IMG/VR virus record: IMGVR_UViG_3300024999_000190
Span: 1-42,941 of that record
DNA: 42,941 nt
Strand: one strand, 5' to 3'
From: a virus
Below the pieces are notes generated by a model, which saw only the letters and a list, made by a program, of their open reading frames with translations, made no database searches and had not been told where the DNA came from. Positions within the stretch are counted from its first letter, which is position 1, and every line of letters begins with the position of its first letter. The position numbers and the translations under genes are program-made. Shown here one piece after another: positions 25,650 to 32,738 of this stretch.

Positions 25650-27440
25650 ATGAAGGACGGTGTTGTAAAAATGAGTAATGGGAATAATTATACAGAAGAT
25701 GAACTAATAGAACTTTATAAAAACTTTGCTCTAAAGTTAGGTAGAACTCCTTTACAGAAAGATATTAATGAAGAAAGAAAAACTGATAAGACATTACCTT
25801 CTTCAACTGTATTAAGTAGAAAGTTTGGAGGATTAATAAATTTAAATAATATTTGTGGTTTGTCTTTAAATTATAAATATTATACAGATGAAGAAATGCT
25901 TAATCTTTTATATGTTTTTTATCTTAACAAAGGGTTTCCTACAAAGAAAATGATTAGTGCGGATAATGATATGCCACACGCAGAATTATATCGCTTAAGG
26001 TTTGGCAGTTTTAAAGACGCAATTATTAAAGCGAATATTCCAATTCCTAAACATAAAGAAGGAAGGTTGAATAATAATTTTTGCGAACTTACTAAAGAAC
26101 AGTTATTAAATCAATTAGAAATCGTAATTAAAGAGCATGGAATTATACAGACTCATAAATTTAAAGAATATGGACTTAAAAGTTTTAGAGTTTATAGAAA
26201 TAGATTTGGTACATATAAAAACGTTTTAGAAATATTAAATATAGAAATAAACGAAGATATTATGAGAAAATACTTTTCAGAATATAAAAATATAACTAAC
26301 GAAAAACTGCTAGGATATCTCAAAGATTTTTACAATAAATTCGGAATACCAACAACTAGAATATTGAAGTTCAATAGAGATATGCCTAGTGATTATCTAT
26401 ATAGAGATAGATTTGGTAGCTTTCAAAATGCTTTAGTAGAAGCAGGTATTTGTATCCCTGAAAGCAGAGAGTGGTTATATAATCGTAAAAGCGTCGATGA
26501 CAAAACAATAATAGAAGTCGTTTCAAAGTACATAAATAATAACTATACAGAAAAAGATATTCTACCAAGTTTAGAAGATTTATATGTTTTATGTAATGCT
26601 CCTAGTTGTAGCGTTTTGAACAATAGATTTAACACTACAGATAATTTTTATAAACAATTGGGTATTGATTATTTTGAGCACAATAAAAAAGTAGTTGAGT
26701 TAAATATGATAAATAATTATATAAAACTTAAGGAAAGTTTAGGTTATGTCCCTGATAGTAGAGATGTTGATAGAGCAAGCAAACAGGGTTTATGTCAAGG
26801 AATGAAAACATATTCAGAACATTTTGGAAGTCTTATTGAGTTTCAAAAGAGGTTAGGATATGAACCAACTGCTAGTTTTGGTAGGATTATTACTAAAGAA
26901 GATGCCCTAATGGAGTTGAAGGAATTAGGTATAAATTTAGGAAGACTACCTACTCAAAAAGATACAAATGAATGTGAGTGGACACCGTCTCAAAATTATT
27001 ATCATCATAACTTTGAATCATATGGAAAAGCATTAATATTGGCTGGTTTTGATAGCACTTGGTACAATCGCAAAGTTATGATAACCCCTAAAGGTAATTT
27101 AGCATTCTCTTCTTACGAATATGATTTTACTACCATGTTAGAGGAAAGGAATGTTGAATTTACTAAAGAGGATTATTATAAAAATCATATAAAAGGATTT
27201 ACAGAAAGACTTCAATTTGATCATATTCTTTATATTGATGGCAATACATATTACGTTGAAATATTTGGAATTATGGAATATGAATGGTATAGGAATAAAA
27301 CTATTAGGAAAATAAAATTATGCGAGGACAATAATCTACAATTAATTGATTTATATAAAGCAGACTTTAAAAAGAAAAATAGAGACCAATTATACGAAAT
27401 GCTAATCGAACGTATTAAAGAAATAGACATTAATAAATAA
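25650..27440 (+). CDS. Homing endonuclease with seven HNH-associated repeats and PD-(D/E)XK-like core
   Basis: A 596-residue protein. ATG 25650 has AGAGGA seven bases upstream; ATG 25671 is the alternative that aligns with the leader of the 5381 gene. About seven units of 50-60 residues run from 14 to 460, each with the pattern lGr-P ... fGs ... al ... agi (for example KLGRTPLQKD, RFGSFKDAIIKANI, RFGSFQNALVEAGI), the homing-endonuclease-associated repeat that binds DNA. The C-terminal 110 residues hold a nuclease core: SSYEYDFTTMLEE, RLQFDHIL, YYVEIFG, KIKLCEDNNLQLIDLY. The same core occurs at 19126 and 30666. Confident as a homing endonuclease. Confidence 0.85.
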   Translation: MKDGVVKMSNGNNYTEDELIELYKNFALKLGRTPLQKDINEERKTDKTLPSSTVLSRKFGGLINLNNICGLSLNYKYYTDEEMLNLLYVFYLNKGFPTKKMISADNDMPHAELYRLRFGSFKDAIIKANIPIPKHKEGRLNNNFCELTKEQLLNQLEIVIKEHGIIQTHKFKEYGLKSFRVYRNRFGTYKNVLEILNIEINEDIMRKYFSEYKNITNEKLLGYLKDFYNKFGIPTTRILKFNRDMPSDYLYRDRFGSFQNALVEAGICIPESREWLYNRKSVDDKTIIEVVSKYINNNYTEKDILPSLEDLYVLCNAPSCSVLNNRFNTTDNFYKQLGIDYFEHNKKVVELNMINNYIKLKESLGYVPDSRDVDRASKQGLCQGMKTYSEHFGSLIEFQKRLGYEPTASFGRIITKEDALMELKELGINLGRLPTQKDTNECEWTPSQNYYHHNFESYGKALILAGFDSTWYNRKVMITPKGNLAFSSYEYDFTTMLEERNVEFTKEDYYKNHIKGFTERLQFDHILYIDGNTYYVEIFGIMEYEWYRNKTIRKIKLCEDNNLQLIDLYKADFKKKNRDQLYEMLIERIKEIDINK

Positions 27441-27462
27441 ATAAAAAAGGAAGTGTTTGGAA

Positions 27463-28491
27463 TTGCCCAGAAAAACACGAAAAGATATGCAAACAACCCC
27501 TGAATTAATATCTCAAATTTCAAAAGAGAACAAAGAATTGGCAAAAGAATTTATTGAATATTTAAAGGCTACTGGCAAGGCTGTAACTACAATTTATGCC
27601 TACGCCAGTGATTTAGATTTATTTTTTGTTTGGAATTTACTCAATAATGATAATAAATTCTTTGTTGATTTTACTAAACGAGATGTCATGAAATACCAAT
27701 CACATTTGATATCAGACCTTGAATTAAGTTCAAGTAGAATTAGACGCAGAAAAGCAGTGCTGAGTAGTTTATCTAATTTTATTGAATCAATGATGGATGA
27801 TTTGTATGTAAACTACAAACCAATAATTAATAAAATACCTTCGCCTCCAAAACAAGAAGCAAGAGAGAAAACTGTATTAGAAGAAAATCAAATAGAAAAA
27901 CTGCTTGATTATCTTGTAGAAAATAAACTATATCAAAAAGCTTGTATTTTATCTTTGGCAGTAGCTTCAGGAGCAAGAAAATCAGAATTACTTAGATTTA
28001 AAGTTTCATATTTTACAGAACAAAATATAATATATGATTCTCTTTACAAAACTCCTGAGAAGATTAAGACAAAAGGCAAGGGATTAGGCAAGTTTATAAA
28101 CAAATATATTATAGTAGCAAAATTTAAACCATATTTTGATTTATGGATGAAACAACGTGAAGAGTTAGGAATTACGTGTGAAGAATTATTTACAAATAAA
28201 AGGTTAGGAGTATGGAAACCATTACAAGTTACTGCTATTGATGGTTATGCAGAATCATTTTCTAAGATATTGGGTATAGATTTTTATTGGCATAGTTGTA
28301 GACATTTCTTTACAACTTCTATGTGCAAATGTAATATTCCTGCCTCGGTAATTAAAGATATAGTTGGATGGGAAAATGTGAGTATGGTAGATTTATATGA
28401 TGACACAGAAGTTGATGATGAATTGGGTAAGTATTTTAATGCAGATGGAATGAAAATGGTTGAGAAAAAAGGATTAGAGGATATTAAATAA
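27463..28491 (+). CDS. Tyrosine recombinase within the late region
   Basis: A 342-residue protein (TTG 27463 fits AAGGAAGTG at 27447-27455; TTG 27457 is the alternative). Residues 20-115 are a SAM-like core-binding domain (KAVTTIYAYASDLDLFF). The catalytic domain has R172 (SGARKSELL), a beta-hairpin Lys (KTKGKG), H277 and R280 (WHSCRHFF), W303 (VGWENVS) and Y312 (DLYDD), so it is complete. Its place among tail genes, not in a lysogeny module, recalls YomM of SPbeta. It may act in late DNA metabolism or be a second integrase. No att core was recognised nearby. Confidence 0.88.
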   Translation: MPRKTRKDMQTTPELISQISKENKELAKEFIEYLKATGKAVTTIYAYASDLDLFFVWNLLNNDNKFFVDFTKRDVMKYQSHLISDLELSSSRIRRRKAVLSSLSNFIESMMDDLYVNYKPIINKIPSPPKQEAREKTVLEENQIEKLLDYLVENKLYQKACILSLAVASGARKSELLRFKVSYFTEQNIIYDSLYKTPEKIKTKGKGLGKFINKYIIVAKFKPYFDLWMKQREELGITCEELFTNKRLGVWKPLQVTAIDGYAESFSKILGIDFYWHSCRHFFTTSMCKCNIPASVIKDIVGWENVSMVDLYDDTEVDDELGKYFNADGMKMVEKKGLEDIK

Positions 28492-28502
28492 TCCTCTCCT
28501 TT
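28476..28502 (+). terminator. Terminator overlapping the recombinase stop
   Basis: Stem AGAGGAT (28476-28482) with ATCCTCT (28491-28497), followed by CCTTTTC. The stop codon lies in the loop and first 3'-arm base. Confidence 0.55.
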
Positions 28503-28534
28503 TCTATTTAAAACAACACCCCCAAATGAAAGTA

Positions 28535-28600
28535 CACTTTTATTGGATAATTAATATTTTAAAAGTGGCTTGGGAGTAGGGTTGTAGAGGTTTTCATAAT
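28535..28600 (+). promoter_or_regulatory. Repeated intergenic element, copy 2
   Basis: GGATAATTAA (28545-28554) then AAAGTGGCTTG (28563-28573) and GGGTTGTAGAGGTTTT. The flanking CACTTTTA (28535-28542) and TAAAAGTG (28560-28567) form an eight-base inverted repeat around the first motif. It lies between the recombinase and the DUF5659-like gene. Confidence 0.45.
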
Positions 28601-28657
28601 TTCTGCGGAAATTCTGGATTTATATTTTAAAATTTTTGATGATGAAAGGTGATTAAT

Positions 28658-28900
28658 ATGATTTTTGAAACAAAAGATTTTTACCTAACTGCTCTATTTA
28701 TTAGTTACAAATTTAAACTTGTAGGTTCTGAGAAAAAAGGTGAAAGTGTTTATTTTAAAATTGATAACAATAAACCTGAATTATTTCAGAAATTGCTACA
28801 TGATTTTTTAAATTTTAATGCAACTGTAAATTTAAACAGATTAACTAAAGCAACTTCCTTATTGAGGAAGGAATTAGACAAATATAAAAACATTAAATAA
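28658..28900 (+). CDS. DUF5659-like small protein
   Basis: An 80-residue protein, ATG 28658 behind AAAGGTG. The pattern FETKDFYLTALFISYKFKLV, a short beta hairpin (ESVYFKIDN) and a final helix match DUF5659 proteins of phages and mobile elements, whose role is unknown. First gene after element copy 2. Confidence 0.68.
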   Translation: MIFETKDFYLTALFISYKFKLVGSEKKGESVYFKIDNNKPELFQKLLHDFLNFNATVNLNRLTKATSLLRKELDKYKNIK

Positions 28901-28936
28901 TTATATTTGTCTGTGATGATGAAAGAGGTGAGTCTC

Positions 28937-29098
28937 ATGGAAGATAAGACTATGCGGATACTAGCGGATATTTTTGCTAGTGACGTTGACACTTTTAAGG
29001 ATGTAAAAGCACAAAAAGAAATTGGAGAATTTATAAAACAATATTTAGGAAAAGATGAGGACAATACTCTCTGCTTCTTTATTTGTAAAAGATGTTAA
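28937..29098 (+). CDS. Small hypothetical protein, 53 residues
   Basis: ATG 28937 behind AAAGAGGTG (28923-28930); the frame extends upstream without another good start. It is helical and acidic (MEDKTMRILADIFASDVDTF) with a C-terminal CFFICKRC. It overlaps the next gene by 44 bases, so the two are probably coupled. Confidence 0.6.
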   Translation: MEDKTMRILADIFASDVDTFKDVKAQKEIGEFIKQYLGKDEDNTLCFFICKRC

Positions 29099-29537
29099 GA
29101 AAACACATTGGAAACCAAAAGATCATTTTACTAAAATATTTAATTTTGAAATTGCACATGCAACAAAAGAATATGAAATAACAAAAAGTGAGTTAGCATT
29201 TTTATATTCTTTATCTCCTTATTTAAAATGGGAAATGAATTTAATTGTTGATTTAGAAGACAATCCATTAAATCAAATTGGATTAGCAGATTTATTGGGA
29301 ATTGATAGAAGAACAGTAAATAGAAATATGAAAAGTTTAGGAAGTAAATTAGCAATTGTAAGTTATGAATTAGGTAAAGAAACATTTTATTTAGTAAATC
29401 CTTATTTAATGTATTGTGGTCAAAACATTAACATACTTGTGCCAAAATTATTTGACACAATAGGATACGACAAGTGTAGAGTTAATAGAAGAGATACAAC
29501 TACGAAACGCACTAAAATCAAGGGTTCTGCCGAATAA
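29055..29537 (+). CDS. Winged-helix RepL-like DNA-binding protein
   Basis: A 160-residue protein. Residues 43-125 form a winged helix: ITKSELAFLYSLSPYL, NQIGLADLLGIDRRTVNRNM (recognition helix), then a FYLVNPYLMYCG wing. This arrangement is typical of RepL-type replication proteins and phage regulators of Bacillota. ATG 29055 lies inside the preceding gene, with only a weak AGGAAA upstream. Two identical-type dyads begin four bases after its stop and may be its binding sites. The tail is basic (RRDTTTKRTKIKG). Confidence 0.75.
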   Translation: MRTILSASLFVKDVKKTHWKPKDHFTKIFNFEIAHATKEYEITKSELAFLYSLSPYLKWEMNLIVDLEDNPLNQIGLADLLGIDRRTVNRNMKSLGSKLAIVSYELGKETFYLVNPYLMYCGQNINILVPKLFDTIGYDKCRVNRRDTTTKRTKIKGSAE

Positions 29538-29540
29538 TAG

Positions 29541-29620
29541 GTGACATAGGTGTCACTTGATGAGATATAAAAAGTGGTATATAAAGGGTTTTAATATTAC
29601 ATATGGGACATGAATGTCAC
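29541..29620. promoter_or_regulatory. Two operator-like dyads
   Basis: GTGACA-N4-TGTCAC at 29541-29556 and GGGACA-N4-TGTCAC at 29605-29620 share half-sites and spacing, centres 64 bp apart (about six helical turns). This is the form of a dimeric regulator site, directly after the winged-helix gene. No gene occupies 29538-29886; the rest of the gap holds element copy 3 and a terminator. Confidence 0.55.
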
Positions 29621-29628
29621 CAATCTGA

Positions 29629-29697
29629 AACCATTGTGAGAGTAGGGATAAAGAGGGATTGGTATTAAAGTGGCCTGTAGCAATGGTTGTAGGGTTT
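29629..29697 (+). promoter_or_regulatory. Repeated intergenic element, copy 3
   Basis: AAAGTGGCCTGTAGCAATGG followed by TTGTAGGGTTTT, ending at 29697, resembles copies 1 and 2. AACCATTG (29629-29636) and CAATGGTT (29681-29688) form an eight-base inverted repeat around it. A weaker relative lies at 29570-29592 (AAAGTGG then GGGTTTT). Confidence 0.4.
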
Positions 29698-29761
29698 TGA
29701 TTTTAGTGAGATTGTTAAGAATTTGTAGAGATATGGATTCTTTTTTGGATTTGATAGTTTT

Positions 29762-29828
29762 AGGCAACATCTGTAGTCGCGAACAGTAGAAGAGGTACAC
29801 TCCCCTCTTCTTTTTTGTTGCCTTTTTA
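29762..29828 (+). terminator. Nested two-stem terminator
   Basis: Inner stem AGAAGAGG (29788-29795) with CCTCTTCT (29804-29811), then T-run; outer stem AGGCAAC (29762-29768) with GTTGCCT (29817-29823), then TTTTT. Either stem could terminate, so the pair may act as alternative or double terminators before the degenerate endonuclease gene. Confidence 0.75.
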
Positions 29829-29886
29829 TAATGTCTTGGTGGAGTGGGTGATTATTTAATAAATAATTAGAAGGAGTGATTGTAAG

Positions 29887-31037
29887 TTGGCAAAACAACA
29901 AAAAGACTATACTGGGGTAATTAATGATTATTTGAATGGGGTGTCTCCAATGAACTTGCTGATAAATATAATTTAAATGATGGTTCTTACGTTTATTACA
30001 TATTAAAGAAAAATAACATTAATACCAAAAGAAACAAATGGACTGCTATTCACACTAAAATATTAAAATTACACTATCCATTATCAGAATGGGATACACT
30101 CTTAGAATTATTAGAACCATTTCCTAAAGATACAATAACTCATAAAGCTCAAAAATATGGATTAACTAGAACTGTTGGGGATGATTATTCTCAGGCAGAA
30201 TTAGATATTATGAATAAATATTACAGTATAATAACAACAAAAGAATTGTTAAAAATGCTTCCTTATAGGACTGAAAGTGGAATTAACTGTAAAGCATATA
30301 AATTAGGATTGGTTCCAAGAGAGAAATGGTCTGATGAAGATTCTTTAAAATTAACTAAAGAATACTCTATAAAAACAAATAAGGAGTTAAGTGATACTTT
30401 TCATAGAACACCTAATGCAATTATGGCACAAGGATTAAAATTAGGATTGAAGAAAGATTTAGACGAACATTTATATATTACATATAATGAGGAGAAATTA
30501 ATAAACGACTTAAAAGAGTTTGCTCAAGTTTTAGGAAGGACTCCCATTTCAAATGAGGTAAATGAAAATAAAGATATGGTGCATTCCAATACATATAGGC
30601 GTTGTTTTAATAATTATATTGATGCTTGCCAAAAGGCAGGTTTAGAACCTAATTATGAATGAAATATGTTTTCCCCAAGGACATATAGATCAAAAAATAA
30701 TGACTTATGCTTATCTCAACCAGAACTAATTATTACTAATCTTTTTATTAATAATGATTTATTATATGAAAAGGAAGCGTACTATTCAATTTTTACAGAT
30801 GATATTAGATGTGGATATAAAAGGTGTGATTGGTTTTTGTCAAATGGAGATGGAATAATAGTAGAATTTTTTGGTATGGAAAGAAGGGAATCGTATAAGA
30901 AAAGAATGGTAGTAAAACAAACAATATGTAAGGACAATAATTTAATATTATTAGAACTCTACCCAGAGGATATGAAACATGGATTGGAGGGATTAATAAA
31001 TAAATTTAAAGAACACGGAATTGTGTTAAATGTTTAG
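29887..31037 (+). pseudogene. Degenerate homing endonuclease (frameshift plus stop)
   Basis: TTG 29887 behind GGAGTG opens MAKQQKDYTGVINDYLNGVSP. A one-base deletion near the CC at 29947-29948 moves the homologous reading to another frame (NELADKYNLNDGSYVYYIL, and on into the frame containing ATG 30210). That frame holds helix-turn-helix units and one homing-endonuclease-associated repeat (VLGRTPISNEV to YIDACQKAGL), then an in-frame TGA at 30660-30662, after which the same frame resumes at ATG 30666 with a PD-(D/E)XK-like core: QPELIITNLF, CDWFL, IIVEFFG, NNLILLELYPED. Restoring both sites gives one protein of about 383 residues. Separate expression of the C-terminal 123 residues cannot be excluded. 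Confidence 0.8.
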
Positions 31038-31060
31038 TAGAATAATTGATTAAATAGAAA

Positions 31061-31085
31061 AGAAATGGGTTACTTACCCATTTCT
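31061..31085. terminator. Bidirectional terminator between convergent genes
   Basis: Ten-base-pair stem AGAAATGGGT (31061-31070) with ACCCATTTCT (31076-31085). It lies between the plus-strand endonuclease pseudogene and the minus-strand membrane gene and can serve both. Confidence 0.78.
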
Positions 31086-31088
31086 CCT

Positions 31089-31571
31089 TTAACTATTGGC
31101 AAATCTATTTAAATACATCAAGTGTGAAACATCCTCTAATGCAAATAAGGCAGTATGCTCGACATCAAGAATATCTATAAACTTTATTGTTAGAAAATGC
31201 ACTAATTCAGTGGTTTGTTTTGTTCCTATTCCACTGATACCACCAATTATACCGCCTAATGGCCCTGCCACGGCAATTCCTACTAAGGATCTCTTGATTA
31301 CGCTTTTTTGTTTCTCAGTTAACATTTTAGAATTAGTGGTAGTTTTAAATTTTATCCTATCTTTTGGGATTGAATATTTATTATCTATTTTTATAGATTT
31401 TTCATCGCTCGATATTTTTACTATTTCTCCTTCCATTAAGTTTGGCATCCCTTGTATATGTCTAAATTTTATAGGTGTTAATTTACCTTGTTTTGCATTT
31501 TTTAATGCTGTTATTATAGTAATCAGACCAATAATAAAAATAAAAACGGAAATAAATATTATTTTTTCCAT
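31089..31571 (-). CDS. Minus-strand membrane protein (moron)
   Basis: The only supported minus-strand gene. The ATG complement lies at 31569-31571, eight bases after AAGGAGG on that strand; an ATG nearer the ribosome binding site is too close. The 160-residue product has a transmembrane helix at 4-24 (IIFISVFIFIIGLITIITAL), a soluble middle (EGEIVKISSDEKSIKID), and a glycine-zipper hydrophobic stretch near 95-115 (GIAVAGPLGGIIGGISGIG). With its own promoter and terminator it fits a lysogenic-conversion or superinfection-exclusion moron. The specific function is unknown. Confidence 0.8.
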   Translation of the reverse strand: MEKIIFISVFIFIIGLITIITALKNAKQGKLTPIKFRHIQGMPNLMEGEIVKISSDEKSIKIDNKYSIPKDRIKFKTTTNSKMLTEKQKSVIKRSLVGIAVAGPLGGIIGGISGIGTKQTTELVHFLTIKFIDILDVEHTALFALEDVSHLMYLNRFANS

Positions 31572-31599
31572 AGTAAACATCCTCCTTCCCATATTATTA

Positions 31600-31628
31600 A
31601 TATTACCATATTCCGTAAAATATGTCTA
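31600..31628 (-). promoter_or_regulatory. Sigma-A-type promoter of the moron
   Basis: On the minus strand, TAGACA (31628-31623) is followed after exactly 17 bases by TAATAT (31605-31600). It lies about 30 bases upstream of the moron start and overlaps the leader of the plus-strand gene at 31649. Confidence 0.55.
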
Positions 31629-31648
31629 TAAAAAAGGAGATTGAAAAT

Positions 31649-32188
31649 ATGAAATTTAATGAATTAAAAGAACAAATTCTATCTGGTATAAATATGTCTG
31701 ATTTAATTAATTTCGAATATGCCCCTATTGCTTCTCAAAAAAACATGGTTGATAACATAGTAGCAATTTCTTTAAATAAAGATGAAAATGGATTTACAAA
31801 AATAGATTACACGCTAAAGACTCTTTTTGAGTCTCTTTATATTATGGCTAATTATACAGATATTGAATTTGAAGGTTTGTATGATTTAGAAAATAATATT
31901 GACTCAGTGTTGGCAATTGAATTTTATGATTTTTGTAAACAAAATAAAATATATGATTATATTATTAAAAATTGTGACTGTAATGATTTTATATCTCTAT
32001 TAGAAAATGAAATTAGACAAGAAATTGAGATTAACAATAGTGTTGCTTTTATCTTGAGTCAGGTGTTAAATAAAATAGCTTTAAAACTTCCAGCTCAAGG
32101 AGAACTCGGAAGTTTGGTAAGTGAATTACCAAATATTCTTGCCAATTTTAATAAATCAAAAACTACTCCAAGAAAGAAGAATATATAA
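31649..32188 (+). CDS. Putative tail assembly protein
   Basis: A 179-residue protein from ATG 31649, nine bases after AAAAAGGAG; an in-frame ATG at 31622 lies before the ribosome binding site. It is mostly helical and acidic with a basic C-terminus (NKSKTTPRKKN). Two genes upstream of the tape measure is the usual place of a tail-assembly chaperone, but no frameshifted partner is visible. First gene where the tail module resumes. Confidence 0.6.
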   Translation: MKFNELKEQILSGINMSDLINFEYAPIASQKNMVDNIVAISLNKDENGFTKIDYTLKTLFESLYIMANYTDIEFEGLYDLENNIDSVLAIEFYDFCKQNKIYDYIIKNCDCNDFISLLENEIRQEIEINNSVAFILSQVLNKIALKLPAQGELGSLVSELPNILANFNKSKTTPRKKNI

Positions 32189-32202
32189 GGAGGTAGAGTT
32201 AA

Positions 32203-32685
32203 GTGTCTCCTAAATTCGACAACTTAAAAGATTTAGAAAATTTTCTTTTATTAAAAATAAAAAAAACTATGTCTACTACAGTTGCTTTGGAAGTTAAACA
32301 GTTAGAATCTCAGAATGTGCAAGAAATTGTTTATAGCACATATAATCCTAAAATATATCAGAGAAGAATGGAAAACGATGGGTTGTCGGATATTAATAAC
32401 ATGCAACATGAGGTTTTTGCAGGTGGGAATATGATTGTTTTAAGCGTTGATAATATAACAAATAGCAATCAAAGTTATAACCCCAATAGTAAAGACGCAT
32501 TTAAAATTGCTGGACTAATAGAGTACGGAGATGGTGCTGGGTATGGAGAATATGATTATAAGAGTTCATCAGATTATTTAAATCCTCGGCAATTTATTCG
32601 AAAAACTAAAGAAGATTTGGAAAATGGTATGGCAAAAGAAATTATTATTAAAGGATTACTTAATGAAGGTATAAGTTCGATATAG
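32203..32685 (+). CDS. Putative minor tail protein (HK97 gp10-like?)
   Basis: A 160-residue protein, GTG 32203 behind a perfect AAGGAGG. Segments FKIAGLIEYGDGAGYGEYDY and SDYLNPRQFIRKTKEDLENG resemble the C-terminal part of gp10-like tail-completion proteins (an EYG motif and a PRPFI-like motif). Placed directly before the tape measure. Moderate confidence. Confidence 0.55.
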   Translation: MSPKFDNLKDLENFLLLKIKKTMSTTVALEVKQLESQNVQEIVYSTYNPKIYQRRMENDGLSDINNMQHEVFAGGNMIVLSVDNITNSNQSYNPNSKDAFKIAGLIEYGDGAGYGEYDYKSSSDYLNPRQFIRKTKEDLENGMAKEIIIKGLLNEGISSI

Positions 32686-32687
32686 AC

Positions 32688-32713
32688 TAGAGGGTAAATC
32701 ACCCTCTATTTTT
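32688..32713 (+). terminator. Rho-independent terminator before the tape measure gene
   Basis: Stem TAGAGGGT (32688-32695) with ACCCTCTA (32701-32708), five-base loop, then TTTTT. Its place inside a tail operon suggests read-through or attenuation. Confidence 0.8.
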
Positions 32714-32738
32714 CTATGTAGAGGAGTTGATTAAATTA

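Noticed and set aside
25396-28491. Intron or intein linking the 37-codon remnant to the recombinase
   Set aside because: The recombinase has its own complete N-terminus and start signals, and there are no splice motifs.
31096-31644. Plus-strand 182-codon open frame opposite the moron
   Set aside because: It is antisense to a gene with good promoter, ribosome binding site, membrane helix and terminator, and has no ribosome binding site itself.
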